Positions 35,043-44,577 of a stretch of DNA of 64,000 nucleotides are shown here, piece after piece (the first letter of the stretch is position 1; every line of letters starts with the position of its first letter). Position numbers and translations under genes: made by a program. This DNA is from DASUCS01 sp041166385 (GTDB lineage Bacteria; Actinomycetota; Acidimicrobiia; Acidimicrobiales; JACDCH01), in assembly GCA_041166385.1 (NCBI GenBank), contig JBEEFW010000163.1, forward strand, positions 1-64,000, given 5' to 3'. Below the pieces are notes generated by a model. That model was not told where the DNA came from and did no database searches. It saw only the letters and a list, made by a program, of their open reading frames with translations.

Positions 35043-36860
35043 CTACCAGGTGTCGATGAACGGGCGCTTCTTGTCCTCGCGGTGCGGGAGTGGGGGAGCG
35101 GCACTCATTGCGTTGACGACGCGACGACGAGAGTCCATCGGATCGATCACGTCGTCGATCTCGAAGTACGTCGCTGTATTGAGCGCCTTACCGCCTTCGT
35201 ACGAACGCGCCACCAGGCGTTGGTACTCCGCCTCCCGGGCTTCCGGATCCTCGATGGCGTCGAGCTCACGCCGAAACCCGAGCTGCACGGCGCCCTCGAG
35301 GCCCATTCCGCCGAACTCGCCCGTGGGCCACGCCACGGTGAACACCGGCGCGCGGAAGCTGCCGCCTGCCATCGATTGCGCGCCCAACCCGTAGCCCTTG
35401 CGCAGGATGATCGTGAAGAACGGCACGGTCATGCTCGCGGCGACGACGAACATGCGGCTGAAGTGACGCACTTGTGCCGACTTCTCCGCCTCGGGTCCGA
35501 CCATGAAGCCCGGCGTGTCGCACAGGAACAGGATCGGCAGATCGTACGCGTCGCACAGTTGCATGAACCGGGCGGCCTTGTCGGCGCCGTCGCTGTCGAT
35601 CGCGCCACCGAGGTGTACGGGGTTGTTGGCGATGATGCCGAGCGGCCGCCCTTCGATGCGCACCAGGGCGGTCACGATCCCGACCCCGAACTGCGGACGT
35701 AGCTCGAGCACCGAGCCTGTGTCGCACATCGCGTCAACGACGGTGTGCACGTCGTACACCCGCAACCGGTTCTCCGGGATCAACGAGCGCAGCATGCGTT
35801 GATCAGCGCATTCCCAGTCGGACGACGGTCCTTGGAAGTACGCCAGATACTGCTTGGCCACTCGGACGGCCTCGATGTCATCGGCCACGACCACGTCGAC
35901 CACACCGTTCGGTGCTTGTACCGAGATCGGCCCGACCTCCTCGGGCGCGTACGACCCGAGCCCGCCACCTTCGATCATCGCAGGCCCGCCCATGCCGATG
36001 TTCGAGCCCTCAGTGGCGATGATCACGTCGCAACAACCGAGCAGCGCGGCATTGCCCGCGAAGCACCGGCCGGACACCACGCCGACCAACGGCACGAGCC
36101 CGCTGAGCCGGGCGAACAATGCGAACGCCATGCACTCGAGCCCCGACACGCCGGATGCGTCGGTGTCGCCTGGGCGACCGCCTCCGCCTTCGGCGAAGAG
36201 CACGACGGGGAGGCGTAGCCGTTCGACGAGCTCGAACAGGCGATCCTTCTTCGCGTGGTTGCGCTGGCCCTGTGTGCCGGCGAGCACCGTGTAGTCGTAC
36301 GACACCACGGCGCAGCGTCCGCCGTTGACACGGCCGATGCCCCCCACGAGTCCGTCAGCGGGTGTCTGCTCGATGAGTTCCTGCACCGAGCGGCGCGAAC
36401 GCTGCGCGGCGATCACCAACGAGCCGTACTCCTCGAAGCTGTCCGGGTCGCACAGGTCGGCGAGGTTCTCGCGCGCCGTCCGCAGACCGACCTTGCGCCG
36501 CCGCGCGACCGCCGCGGGCCTGGCTTCGTCGCGTGTCAGCGACTGGCGGCGAAGGACCTCGGCGAGGTCGGGGCGGATCGCATCGAGGTCGACCTCTGTG
36601 ACCGCAACGCTCGCCGGCGCGGCCGTGGCGCCTTCCTCGACGAGGACGAGCGCATCACCCGGGTAGACAGTCGTGCCGACGACGGCGGTGATCGTGCGCA
36701 CGATCCCCGCGACCTCGGCGGCGATGACGTGCTCCATCTTCATGGCTTCGATCACGAGCACGGGCGTCCTCGGTTGGACGGCATCCCCTTCGGCCACCGA
36801 GATGGAGACGATCGTCCCCTGCATCGGTGCTTCGATGGCGCGCGTCGAGCCTTCGCTCAC
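35043..36860 (-). CDS. Biotin carrier-carboxyltransferase fusion of an acyl-CoA carboxylase
   Basis: 605 residues. Residues 8-75 form a biotinyl domain with biotin site EAMKMEH (Lys41). Residues 100-600 form a complete carboxyltransferase (GGGGRPGD, GRCFAGNAALLGCCD, CDTPGFMVGPEAEK, RKGYGLGAQSMAGGSF). The biotin carboxylase domain is missing and must be supplied by another gene outside this window. Carrier-first order in front of a fused CT is uncommon. GMGGPAMIEGGGLG replaces the usual motif around the acyl pocket, so the substrate may differ from acetyl- or propionyl-CoA. It overlaps the upstream F420-type gene by 4 bases. Confidence 0.9.
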   Translation of the reverse strand: MSEGSTRAIEAPMQGTIVSISVAEGDAVQPRTPVLVIEAMKMEHVIAAEVAGIVRTITAVVGTTVYPGDALVLVEEGATAAPASVAVTEVDLDAIRPDLAEVLRRQSLTRDEARPAAVARRRKVGLRTARENLADLCDPDSFEEYGSLVIAAQRSRRSVQELIEQTPADGLVGGIGRVNGGRCAVVSYDYTVLAGTQGQRNHAKKDRLFELVERLRLPVVLFAEGGGGRPGDTDASGVSGLECMAFALFARLSGLVPLVGVVSGRCFAGNAALLGCCDVIIATEGSNIGMGGPAMIEGGGLGSYAPEEVGPISVQAPNGVVDVVVADDIEAVRVAKQYLAYFQGPSSDWECADQRMLRSLIPENRLRVYDVHTVVDAMCDTGSVLELRPQFGVGIVTALVRIEGRPLGIIANNPVHLGGAIDSDGADKAARFMQLCDAYDLPILFLCDTPGFMVGPEAEKSAQVRHFSRMFVVAASMTVPFFTIILRKGYGLGAQSMAGGSFRAPVFTVAWPTGEFGGMGLEGAVQLGFRRELDAIEDPEAREAEYQRLVARSYEGGKALNTATYFEIDDVIDPMDSRRRVVNAMSAAPPLPHREDKKRPFIDTW

Positions 36861-37729
36861 CGTCCTGCGGCCTCGACGAGCGCGGCGGCGTCATCCGCGG
36901 CGCGCAGCAGTCCATCGCGATCGAACGCGAAGACGACCACGATCACTCGATCGACGCCCAGGTCGGCGTAGCGCTTCATCGTGTCGGCGTCGACAGGATT
37001 GAAGTAGGGACACACGCTCACCTCGATCTCCGCCCGCGAGCGCCCCTCGGCGGCGAGTGCCGTGTCGAGCCGCTCCAGCGCCTCCGGCACCTGATCAGGC
37101 AGGCGATTGAAGCCGAACCAGCCTTGTCCCAGTCGAGCGACGCGCCGCATGGCGCCGTCGCTCTCTCCGCCGACATGAATCGGCGGGTGCGGCTGCTGCA
37201 CGGGCTTCGGATACATGCGGCACTCGCGCAGTTGGTAGTACGTACCGTCGTACGACGACGGATCCTCGGTCCACAGCGACTTCATCACCTCGAGGTGCTC
37301 GTCGGATCGCGCTCCGCGGTTCGCAAATGGCATCGCAACCGCGTCGAACTCCTCGCGCAGCCACCCGATGCCCACACCGAAGTCGACTCGTCCGCCGGAC
37401 AGCACGTCGACGTCGGCCACTTGCTTCGCGGTGTACACCGGGTTGCGCTGTCCGACGAGACAGATGCCGGTGCCGAGACGCAGGGTGGACGTCGTGGCGG
37501 CCACATAGGCCAGCGCGGTCATCGGCTCGAGCAACCCGGAGTCGCCGCCGCCGGGGAACCGACCACTGTCGGCGTAGGGATACTTGCTCGCGTAGTCGTC
37601 GAAGAGCACGACGTGCTCGGCCACCCACAATGACTCGAAACCGCGCTCCTCGAGCGTCGGCCCCAGCGCGCTCACGAACTCGGGGTTGGCGTTCAACGTG
37701 CCGACGGGGGCGAAGGCTCCGACTTTCAT
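36857..37729 (-). CDS. LLM-class (luciferase-like) F420-dependent oxidoreductase
   Basis: 290-residue TIM-barrel flavin/F420 oxidoreductase. Conserved pieces are GFESLWVAEHVVLF, LRLGTGICLVGQRNPVYTAKQVADVDVLSGGR and GVGIGWLREEFDAV. The family acts on varied small organics with F420 or FMN. Its stop overlaps the start of the carboxylase fusion by 4 bases, so the pair may work in one catabolic route. The beta-lactamase-like gene lies 4 bases upstream in the same direction. Confidence 0.88.
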   Translation of the reverse strand: MKVGAFAPVGTLNANPEFVSALGPTLEERGFESLWVAEHVVLFDDYASKYPYADSGRFPGGGDSGLLEPMTALAYVAATTSTLRLGTGICLVGQRNPVYTAKQVADVDVLSGGRVDFGVGIGWLREEFDAVAMPFANRGARSDEHLEVMKSLWTEDPSSYDGTYYQLRECRMYPKPVQQPHPPIHVGGESDGAMRRVARLGQGWFGFNRLPDQVPEALERLDTALAAEGRSRAEIEVSVCPYFNPVDADTMKRYADLGVDRVIVVVFAFDRDGLLRAADDAAALVEAAGR

Positions 37730-37733
37730 CGAC

Positions 37734-38642
37734 TCAAGCTACGGCGTCGTACACCGCGCGTCCGAGTTCGCCTATGGCGCCGAACGCGACCCGCTCGGCT
37801 TCCCCCGGATGATCGGCGTCGCAGCACGGCGACGGCCACGGCCCGCTCAGTACCGCGAGCAGGACGTCGCCGCGCGGTGTCGTGATGACGCCCACGTCGT
37901 GCGCCCACTGCAGGATGTCGCCGGTCTTGTGCGCGATCGGCGTGCCCGCCGGCAGACCCAAGGGAAGGCGGTCGTTGACCTCCTGCGCAAGCAGGAGTTG
38001 ATACAACTCGCGGGTTGCTGCCTCGTGGCCCACACCGAGCAGCGTGCCGTCGTGCGTGCGTTCGAGGAACAGGGCGACATCATCGGCGCTCGTCTGCTGT
38101 GGCGCGGTGAGCGACGTCTTCACGAAGCCATCGCGGTGCAGGCCGGCATCCTGCGCGCCGCGTCCGACGATCGACAGGCCGGCAACCCCGCACGCGTTGT
38201 CGGACACGACGATCATCGCTCGAAGACATTCGTCGACGGTGCGCCCGTTGGTGTCACCGGCGGGCGCGTCGCGCCGCAGTTCGCCGTCGTAGATCCGTCG
38301 GAGCAGTTCCCGGGCGACGTACAGCTTGTACAGGCTGGCGCTACGCACCTGTCGATCGCTCAGGTGCGCCGCTCGGGCGCCGGTGGTGAGGTCGACGACG
38401 ACCACGCTGAACCGCACATCTTGATCTGCGACGAACGTGTCCACCGCCGCCTGCAACCGCGACGCGAGCTCGTCCGGATCGACCGGCAACGTCGTGGACA
38501 CCGTGGGAGCTGAGGAGAAGGACCCCGATGCTGACCCCGAGGCGCTCGCTCCTGACGCCCCGGCCGGCGCGATGCGGTCGTCGCTGCAGGCCGGAACCAT
38601 CAACGTGCACGCGATCAGGACGAGAAGAGGGCCAGACCGCAT
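37734..38642 (-). CDS. Lipoprotein of the class A beta-lactamase fold
   Basis: 302 residues from the ATG at 38642; GTG codons at 38651 and 38657 are also in frame. A lipobox VPAC puts the lipidated Cys at residue 19. A Ser/Ala/Gly linker follows. The serine-hydrolase motifs are S103-L-Y-K106, S147-D-N149 and K239-T-G241. I cannot find the omega-loop ExxLN with the deacylating Glu, so real beta-lactamase activity is doubtful. A D,D-peptidase or esterase-like role is as likely. The protein would be anchored outside the membrane. Confidence 0.8.
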   Translation of the reverse strand: MRSGPLLVLIACTLMVPACSDDRIAPAGASGASASGSASGSFSSAPTVSTTLPVDPDELASRLQAAVDTFVADQDVRFSVVVVDLTTGARAAHLSDRQVRSASLYKLYVARELLRRIYDGELRRDAPAGDTNGRTVDECLRAMIVVSDNACGVAGLSIVGRGAQDAGLHRDGFVKTSLTAPQQTSADDVALFLERTHDGTLLGVGHEAATRELYQLLLAQEVNDRLPLGLPAGTPIAHKTGDILQWAHDVGVITTPRGDVLLAVLSGPWPSPCCDADHPGEAERVAFGAIGELGRAVYDAVA

Positions 38643-38661
38643 TCCGGACACGTCCACACGG

Positions 38662-39099
38662 TCACACCGGTTCGAGGATCACCAACGGGATGTCGCGCTC
38701 TGTCTTGGTCTGGTACTGCGCGTAGCCCTTGTACGCCGAGACGACTTGGGGCCACAGCACTTCTTTCTCCTCGCCAGACGCGACGTGCGCGTGCATCGTC
38801 CGCTTCTTGCCACGCATCTCGAGCTCGACATCGGGGTTGTCGCGCACGTTGAGAAACCATGCGGGGTGACGATCGTCGCCGCCGTATGACGCGACGAGCA
38901 CCACGCGATTGTCGTCGTGTACCGGCGTCGTCAGCATCGTGGTGCGCTCCTTACCGGTCTTGCGACCCGTCGTGGTCAAGATCACGACGGGCATGCCAAA
39001 CCCCGTGCCGCCGATGCGACCACCCGTGCCCTTGATGACGGCGCGGTGGAGCACGTTGGCGTACCGGGCGAACAAGTCCTTGACGGTGCTGCTGGCCAT
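38662..39099 (-). CDS. Deazaflavin (F420)-dependent nitroreductase-family protein
   Basis: 145 residues, Ddn/FDOR-A type split beta-barrel. Typical segments are MPVVILTTTGRKTGKERTTMLTTP, YGGDDRHPAWFLNVRDNPDVELEMRG and AYKGYAQYQTKTERDIPLVIL. Members use reduced F420 to reduce quinones or nitro-compounds. Together with the LLM enzyme it shows that the organism makes F420. Divergent from the flavodoxin-like gene with 30 bases between starts. Confidence 0.9.
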   Translation of the reverse strand: MASSTVKDLFARYANVLHRAVIKGTGGRIGGTGFGMPVVILTTTGRKTGKERTTMLTTPVHDDNRVVLVASYGGDDRHPAWFLNVRDNPDVELEMRGKKRTMHAHVASGEEKEVLWPQVVSAYKGYAQYQTKTERDIPLVILEPV

Positions 39100-39129
39100 C
39101 CCTGTCTCCTCATGTCACGCTCGCGGCGC

Positions 39130-39585
39130 ATGCCGGTTCTGCTCGTCGTCCATCACACCACCTCTCCCGCCCTGCATTCCATGTTCGAGGCCGTGATGTC
39201 CGGTGCGACAGACAAGCGCATCGAAGGGGTGACCGTCACATCGAGGCCGGCGCTCGGGGCGACCGTGCCTGACGTTTTGGGGGCAGACGGCTTCCTGCTG
39301 GGCACGCCGGCCAACCTCGGGTACATGTCGGGAGCGCTCAAACACTTCTTCGACCAGATCTACTACCCGTGCCTCGAGGCCACGGTTCGTCGCCCGTACG
39401 GCGTCTACGTCCACGGCAACAACGACACGTCCGGCGCGGTGAGCGCCATCGAGAAGATCACCACCGGGCTGCAATGGCGCACCGTGCAATCGCCCGTGCT
39501 GGTCGTCGGCGATCCGTCGAAGGACGATCTCGAGGCGTGTTGGGAGCTCGGCGCCGCGGTGGCCGCCGGCCTCACGCTCGGCTGA
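39130..39585 (+). CDS. Flavodoxin-like/NADPH-dependent FMN reductase
   Basis: 151-residue flavodoxin-fold protein. The first strand is PVLLVVHHTTSPALHSMFEAVMSGA, with HTTSPALH as FMN phosphate loop. GADGFLLGTPANLGYMSGALKHFFDQIY is the usual flavin-binding second motif. An earlier ATG at 39112 would add six residues. The end overlaps the convergent adenylation-domain gene by 14 bases. Confidence 0.85.
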   Translation: MPVLLVVHHTTSPALHSMFEAVMSGATDKRIEGVTVTSRPALGATVPDVLGADGFLLGTPANLGYMSGALKHFFDQIYYPCLEATVRRPYGVYVHGNNDTSGAVSAIEKITTGLQWRTVQSPVLVVGDPSKDDLEACWELGAAVAAGLTLG

Positions 39586-42010
39586 CTGGGGTCGCCAGGT
39601 GACGTAGGAGCACCGCCGCCACCGCCTCGACGTGCGGCGGCTGCAGCAGCGTCATGTGAGCGGTCGGCACGTGTGCAACGTCCACGACGGTGCCGAGCGA
39701 CTCCCAGTACTCCGCGTTGCGAAAGGCGGCCTGCACCACGACGAGCGGAAAGCTGGACGCCGCGGGTCGGTAGCGGCGGCTCGCGCGCTCCGCGATCAGC
39801 AAGAAGCGCCGGAAGTACTCGGCGGACATCCGAGGACGGAGCCCGGCAGTCGTGACCTCGAGCGCACGCCGCAACCGCCGTGTCTTCGCGCTCGCCTGTT
39901 GCTCGCCGACCTTGCCTCCGATGGCCCGCGCCAGGGTGCGGCCGGTCATCCCCGGCGCGATGGTGTCGAGCAGCGCGACGAAGTCGACGCGTTCGCCGGC
40001 CGCTGCCAGCTGCTGGCCGATCTCGTAGGCCACGAGACCGCCATACGAGAAGCCGGCGACGCGGTACGGCCCGATCGGTTGCCGCTCACGCATCGCACGG
40101 ATGAATCGGCGTGCGGCGGAGGCGATGGTCCAGTCGGGTCGACCGCGCCGCTGGAGCCCGTTGGCCTCGAGCACCATGACCGGTTGGTCAGAGCCGAGCT
40201 CCGCCGCCAATGCGCGAAACGCGAGCGACGTGCCCCCTCCACCGGCGACGCACCACAGCGGCGGGGCTGATCCGCTTGCGTTCAACGGAACGCACACGCC
40301 CCGTGTCTTGGGACGCGACTGCGCGAGCCGCGCCGCGACCCCTTCGACGGTGGCGTCCTCGAGCAGCGCATCGAGCGGCAGCTCGACACCAGTCGCCTCG
40401 GCTACGGCGGCGACGAGCTCCTGCGCGCCGAGCGAGTCGCCGCCCAGCTCCCAGAAGTCGCTGTCGAGTTCGACGTCGCAGTCGAGCACGACGCTGAATG
40501 CTTTTGCGACCGCGCGTTGCAGCCCGGTGAGTCGGACCGCGCCGAGCTTGCGGTGCACCCCGACCGACTGCCGCAACGCCTCACGATCGACCTTGCCCCG
40601 CGCGGTACGCGGCAGTTCGTCGTGCAGCACGAAGCGGGCAGGCACGAGATGGGCGGGTAGAACGTCGCGGAGGCCTCGACGCAGCGATGTCGCGCTGTGG
40701 ACACTTCCGGCGACCGGCGCCACGTGAGCGATGAGACGAGGGTCCCCGTTGCCCGCGCGCTCTGCCAGCACAGCCGCATCCGCGACACCGTCGAGCGCGC
40801 GCAGCGCGAGCTGTGTTTCAAGAGGCTCGACCAGAAATCCTCGGATCTTCACGGCATCGTCGATCCGCCCCCGATGCACGTAGATGCCGTCATCGAGCGG
40901 CGCGCCGACGTCGCCCGTGCGGTAGGTCTGCGTGCCGCTGTCGTCTCGGCTGAAGCGCGCGGAGTCCAAGTCGGGATCGTCCCAATAGCCGCGGGCGAGC
41001 CCAATCGCGCTGTGCACGATGATCTCGCCCGTTTCCGGCTCGAGCTCCACGTCCACGCCTTCGTAGGGCCGACCAACGGGAACCGCGCCGGTGCCGATGG
41101 GTTCGTCCCACTCGATGGTGTGGATCGTGATGCCCGGCGCCTCAGTAGTGCCCAACAAGTTGATGATCCGAGCGCCGGGCTCGAGGTGCTCGCGGAGCAT
41201 CGCGACGTCCTGCCACGAAAGCACTTCGCCGTAACACATGAACGCTCGAACGGTCTTGAAGCGGCGAGCGCTCGGCATCGTCGTCACGACGGCGCGCGCG
41301 AGCGAGACGACGAGATCGATCTGCGGCAGCCGTTCTCGGTCGATCCAGTCGGCGAGGGCGGCGGGGCCGTGCGTCGACGCGTCGAACATCGTCACCCTGC
41401 GTCCATGGCACAGGCCGAAGAAGCACCAGAAACCGCCGAGATAGTTGAGCGGCGCCACGTTGGCGTGCAGCACGCCTTCCTCGCTTGTGTGGTCATCGGC
41501 GGTGAGGTCGCTCGCCGCGAGCACCTCCATGAGCGCGTGGTCGTAGACGACCCCTTTCGGGCGACCCGTGGAGCCGGACGTGAAGATGACGGCGGCCACA
41601 TCGGTGGCATCGGGGACCGCGACCTCGACTGTCAGCGGCGAACGGTGGGTCGGCATATCGATCGCGCGGACACCAGCGATGTCCGGAGGCGAAACGGTTC
41701 CCGATGGCCACACGATGTGCGACGCCCGCACGCGTTCGGCCACCTCCGCTGTCCGCGCGATGGGATCCGACGAGTCAACCGGCACGCACACTCGCCCCGC
41801 TTGGAACACGCCGACGATCGCCGCCAGCGACTCCGGCCGGCGGGCGCACGCAACGACGACCGGGCCGCCGTCGCCGTCCGACAACATCGACGCAAGCGCG
41901 GCACCGCGGCCCACGAGCTCGGCGTACGTCAGCGACTCGTCGCCGCTTCGAGCCGCGATGCGCTCCCCGCATCGAGTTGCCCAGCTGGAGATCTGCTGGG
42001 CGACCGACAT
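39572..42010 (-). CDS. A-PCP-TE enzyme (adenylation, carrier, thioesterase)
   Basis: 812 residues without a condensation domain. The adenylation domain (1-480) has FTSGSTGRPKG (143-153), YRTGDVG (363-369), GRIDDAVKIRG and Lys473 in the A10 motif. The carrier domain has LGGDSL with phosphopantetheine Ser526. The thioesterase (575-812) has GFSYGG with Ser655, Asp in LLDTIAPG and His in VPTAHM. At the position of the Asp that binds the amino group (A4 motif), Tyr190 is found. The substrate is then likely a keto, hydroxy or aryl acid. Divergent from the FAD/NAD oxidoreductase. A second A-PCP-TE gene lies 6 kb away. Confidence 0.9.
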   Translation of the reverse strand: MSVAQQISSWATRCGERIAARSGDESLTYAELVGRGAALASMLSDGDGGPVVVACARRPESLAAIVGVFQAGRVCVPVDSSDPIARTAEVAERVRASHIVWPSGTVSPPDIAGVRAIDMPTHRSPLTVEVAVPDATDVAAVIFTSGSTGRPKGVVYDHALMEVLAASDLTADDHTSEEGVLHANVAPLNYLGGFWCFFGLCHGRRVTMFDASTHGPAALADWIDRERLPQIDLVVSLARAVVTTMPSARRFKTVRAFMCYGEVLSWQDVAMLREHLEPGARIINLLGTTEAPGITIHTIEWDEPIGTGAVPVGRPYEGVDVELEPETGEIIVHSAIGLARGYWDDPDLDSARFSRDDSGTQTYRTGDVGAPLDDGIYVHRGRIDDAVKIRGFLVEPLETQLALRALDGVADAAVLAERAGNGDPRLIAHVAPVAGSVHSATSLRRGLRDVLPAHLVPARFVLHDELPRTARGKVDREALRQSVGVHRKLGAVRLTGLQRAVAKAFSVVLDCDVELDSDFWELGGDSLGAQELVAAVAEATGVELPLDALLEDATVEGVAARLAQSRPKTRGVCVPLNASGSAPPLWCVAGGGGTSLAFRALAAELGSDQPVMVLEANGLQRRGRPDWTIASAARRFIRAMRERQPIGPYRVAGFSYGGLVAYEIGQQLAAAGERVDFVALLDTIAPGMTGRTLARAIGGKVGEQQASAKTRRLRRALEVTTAGLRPRMSAEYFRRFLLIAERASRRYRPAASSFPLVVVQAAFRNAEYWESLGTVVDVAHVPTAHMTLLQPPHVEAVAAVLLRHLATPVSRA

Positions 42011-42073
42011 CCGCGCGTTGGCACCGGTCGGATCCACCACCAGATCATGGCCGACCCGCCTAACGTCACGTGG

Positions 42074-43207
42074 ATGCCGACACACGTCGTGATCCTCGGA
42101 GCGGGATTCGGTGGCCTCGAGCTCTCGACCCGGCTCTCCGAGCAGCTCGCCGACGACGTACACGTCACCCTCATCGACAAGAGCGACTCGTTCATCTTCG
42201 GGTTCTCGAAGCTCGACGTCATGTTCGGCCATCGCCGGCTCGACGACGTGCGGCTCTACTACCGCGACATCACCAAGCCGAGCGTCGAGTTCCGGCAAGA
42301 GACGGTCGTGGCCATCGATCCGCACACTCGTCGCGTCGACACCGACAAGGGAACGTACGACGCGGACATCCTCGTTGTCGCGCTGGGTGCGGATCTGGAT
42401 CCCGCGGCGACACCGGGGCTGGTCGAGGGCGGCTACGAGTTCTACTCCCCGGATGGCGCGAACGAGGTGCGCGACGTGCTGCCGTCGTTCGAGTCAGGCG
42501 TCGCGGTCATCGGTGTGCTCGGTGGATTGTTCAAGTGTCCGCCAGCGCCGAACGAGGCCGCCTTCATGCTGCACGACTACCTCGCGGAGCGGGGAGTGCG
42601 CGACGCCGTCACGGTGTATCTGGTGTCGCCGCTGCCTATGCCCATCCCCATCTCGCAGGACACTTCAGCCGCCCTCGTGGCGATGCTCGCCGAGCGACGC
42701 ATCGAGTACTGGCCGAACTCAATGGTCACTCGCCTCGATCCGGCCGCCAAGGTCGCGCACCTCGCCGACGGCCGCGAGCTTCCGTACGACCTCTTCCTCG
42801 GCATCCCGGCGCATTGCGCGCCGCCTGTCGTGGTGAAGTCCGGGCTCACGGACGACGGATGGATCGGCGTCGACCCCACCACGTTCGCCACGAAGTTTCC
42901 CGACGTGTACGCCGTGGGTGACATCACCAGCGCTCCCGTACCGCGGGCCGGTGCGATCGCGGAAGGCGAGGCGGGCACGGTCGCGGATGTGCTCGTCGCC
43001 CGCCTCAAGGGCGGGGCCCCGGCGGCGCCGTATCAGGGCGAGGCCGTCTGCTACATCGAGTCGGGCGGCGCCAAGGTGGCGAAGGTCGACGTCAATTTCC
43101 TCGGCGGCCCCAGGCCGACAGCGGTGTTCAGCGCGCCATCGGCCGAACACGCCACCGAGAAGCAGGAGTTCGGTTCGTCCCGCCGGGCGCGCTGGTTCGG
43201 GCAGTAG
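42074..43207 (+). CDS. FAD/NAD(P)-dependent oxidoreductase (sulfide:quinone reductase-like)
   Basis: 377 residues with two dinucleotide-binding folds. HVVILGAGFGGLEL (residues 4-17) binds FAD and a modified second motif (VAVIGVLGGLFKCPPAPNEAA) follows the SQR/flavocytochrome c pattern. The C-terminal FAD motif is DVYAVGDITS. Cys in FKCPPAP matches a redox Cys of sulfide:quinone reductases, but the partner Cys is uncertain. The ATG at 42074 follows a TAACGT box by 7 bases. An alternative ATG is at 42047. P450 follows at 12 bases. Confidence 0.85.
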   Translation: MPTHVVILGAGFGGLELSTRLSEQLADDVHVTLIDKSDSFIFGFSKLDVMFGHRRLDDVRLYYRDITKPSVEFRQETVVAIDPHTRRVDTDKGTYDADILVVALGADLDPAATPGLVEGGYEFYSPDGANEVRDVLPSFESGVAVIGVLGGLFKCPPAPNEAAFMLHDYLAERGVRDAVTVYLVSPLPMPIPISQDTSAALVAMLAERRIEYWPNSMVTRLDPAAKVAHLADGRELPYDLFLGIPAHCAPPVVVKSGLTDDGWIGVDPTTFATKFPDVYAVGDITSAPVPRAGAIAEGEAGTVADVLVARLKGGAPAAPYQGEAVCYIESGGAKVAKVDVNFLGGPRPTAVFSAPSAEHATEKQEFGSSRRARWFGQ

Positions 43208-43219
43208 GCCGCGCTGACC

Positions 43220-44392
43220 ATGTCAGACCTCGACCTCCTTTCCGCCGACCTGTACGGCGATGTGGCGCGGCGGGTCTACGCGTCGATGCGACGCGCGGGG
43301 CCGGTGCACTGGGACGCGCGCAACTCGCTATGGGGAGTCGCCACGCACGACGCGCTCATGGCCGCGGCACGCGATCCGGCGACGTTCTCGAACGCCGGTG
43401 GCAGCCGGCCTGACACCGGTCCGCTGCCGTGGATGATCGACATGGACGGCGACGCCCATTTCAAGCGGCGCAAGCTGGTGAGTCGCGGGTTCACCCCGGC
43501 GCGGGTGCGAGACAGCACAGCGTGGCTCGAGAGCATCTGCGACGACTTGATCGATCGAGTGTGCGAACGCGGCGCATGTGACGTGGTCCGGGATCTTGCC
43601 GCGCCACTGCCGATGATCGTCATCGGCGACATGCTCGGCGTCGCGCCGGAGGATCGCTCGCAGCTGCTGCGTTGGTCCGACGATCTGCTGGGGTCGCTCG
43701 GCGGCTCGCCCGAGCGCATCGAGGCGGCCGCCGCGGCGTTCACCGAGTACGACGCGTACGCCCGGCGCACGATCGCGGCGCGACGCGCGGAACCGACCGA
43801 TGATCTCGTGAGCGTGCTGGTGCATGCAGAAGTCGACGGCGATCGACTTGACGACGACGAGATCGTGTTTGAGTCCCTGCTGATCCTCGTCGGCGGCGAC
43901 GAAACGACCAGGCACGTGATCAGCGGCGGTTTGGAGCAGCTACTACGCAATCCTGGGGAACATCACCGCCTCGACGAAGACCCTGGGCTGCTACCGAGCT
44001 CGGTGGAGGAAATGCTGCGCTGGGTGTCGCCGATCAAGAACATGGCTCGCAACCTGACAGCCGACGTGGAGTTTGCTGGCACAACGTTGCGTGCCGGTGA
44101 CAAGGTGCTCTTGCTCTACGAATCGGCGAACTTCGACGAGACGCACTTCGCGGAGCCCGAGCGCTTCGACGTCACCCGCTCGCCGAACGATCACGTTGCG
44201 TTCGGCTTCGGCCCGCACTTCTGTCTCGGTGCCAGCCTCGCTCGCTTGGAGGTGCTCACGATGATGCAGCGCCTCCTCGCAAGGCTGCCCGACCTCGAGT
44301 TGTCGTCGGACGTCGAACTGCCGCGGTTCCTCGGCGCACTGCAGACGCTGCCGGTCCGGTTCGCGCCCGCACCGCCGATCGCGGCGCGCTGA
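43220..44392 (+). CDS. Cytochrome P450
   Basis: 390-residue soluble bacterial P450. The heme loop is FGFGPHFCLGASLAR with Cys335, the I-helix is LLILVGGDETTRHVI, and the K-helix Glu-x-x-Arg is EEMLRW. Sequence style resembles actinobacterial CYPs of the CYP125/142 or CYP107 sort. I cannot assign a substrate. Placed between the FAD oxidoreductase and the A-PCP-TE operon, it may oxidise the cluster product. No ferredoxin gene adjoins. Confidence 0.9.
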   Translation: MSDLDLLSADLYGDVARRVYASMRRAGPVHWDARNSLWGVATHDALMAAARDPATFSNAGGSRPDTGPLPWMIDMDGDAHFKRRKLVSRGFTPARVRDSTAWLESICDDLIDRVCERGACDVVRDLAAPLPMIVIGDMLGVAPEDRSQLLRWSDDLLGSLGGSPERIEAAAAAFTEYDAYARRTIAARRAEPTDDLVSVLVHAEVDGDRLDDDEIVFESLLILVGGDETTRHVISGGLEQLLRNPGEHHRLDEDPGLLPSSVEEMLRWVSPIKNMARNLTADVEFAGTTLRAGDKVLLLYESANFDETHFAEPERFDVTRSPNDHVAFGFGPHFCLGASLARLEVLTMMQRLLARLPDLELSSDVELPRFLGALQTLPVRFAPAPPIAAR

Positions 44393-44465
44393 GGTCGCCG
44401 CGAGCCGGTGGATACCCGCACCGCACGCACGCAGTGTCGCGCGGTCATCCACGAGTGGCTGCCGG

Positions 44466-44471
44466 TAACCT
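44466..44471 (+). promoter_or_regulatory. Possible -10 box of the glycosyltransferase/A-PCP-TE operon
   Basis: TAACCT, preceded by GG, in the 185-base gap between the P450 and glycosyltransferase genes. The box equals those of asd and the mini-protein gene. It would give a leader of about 100 bases before the GTG at 44578. The rest of the gap holds no gene I can support. Confidence 0.3.
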
Positions 44472-44577
44472 CGCCCACTCGCGGGTCATGGGACCGAGAG
44501 AGAAGGCTGCCGGTGGGTGTCAAGGCGTGCACGCGACGCCGGAGCGGGGACGAGCCGCGCCAACGGACTGATCGCGG

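Noticed and set aside
44488..44571. 27-codon ATG frame before the glycosyltransferase operon
   Set aside because: No ribosome site and no recognisable composition. A leader peptide cannot be supported.
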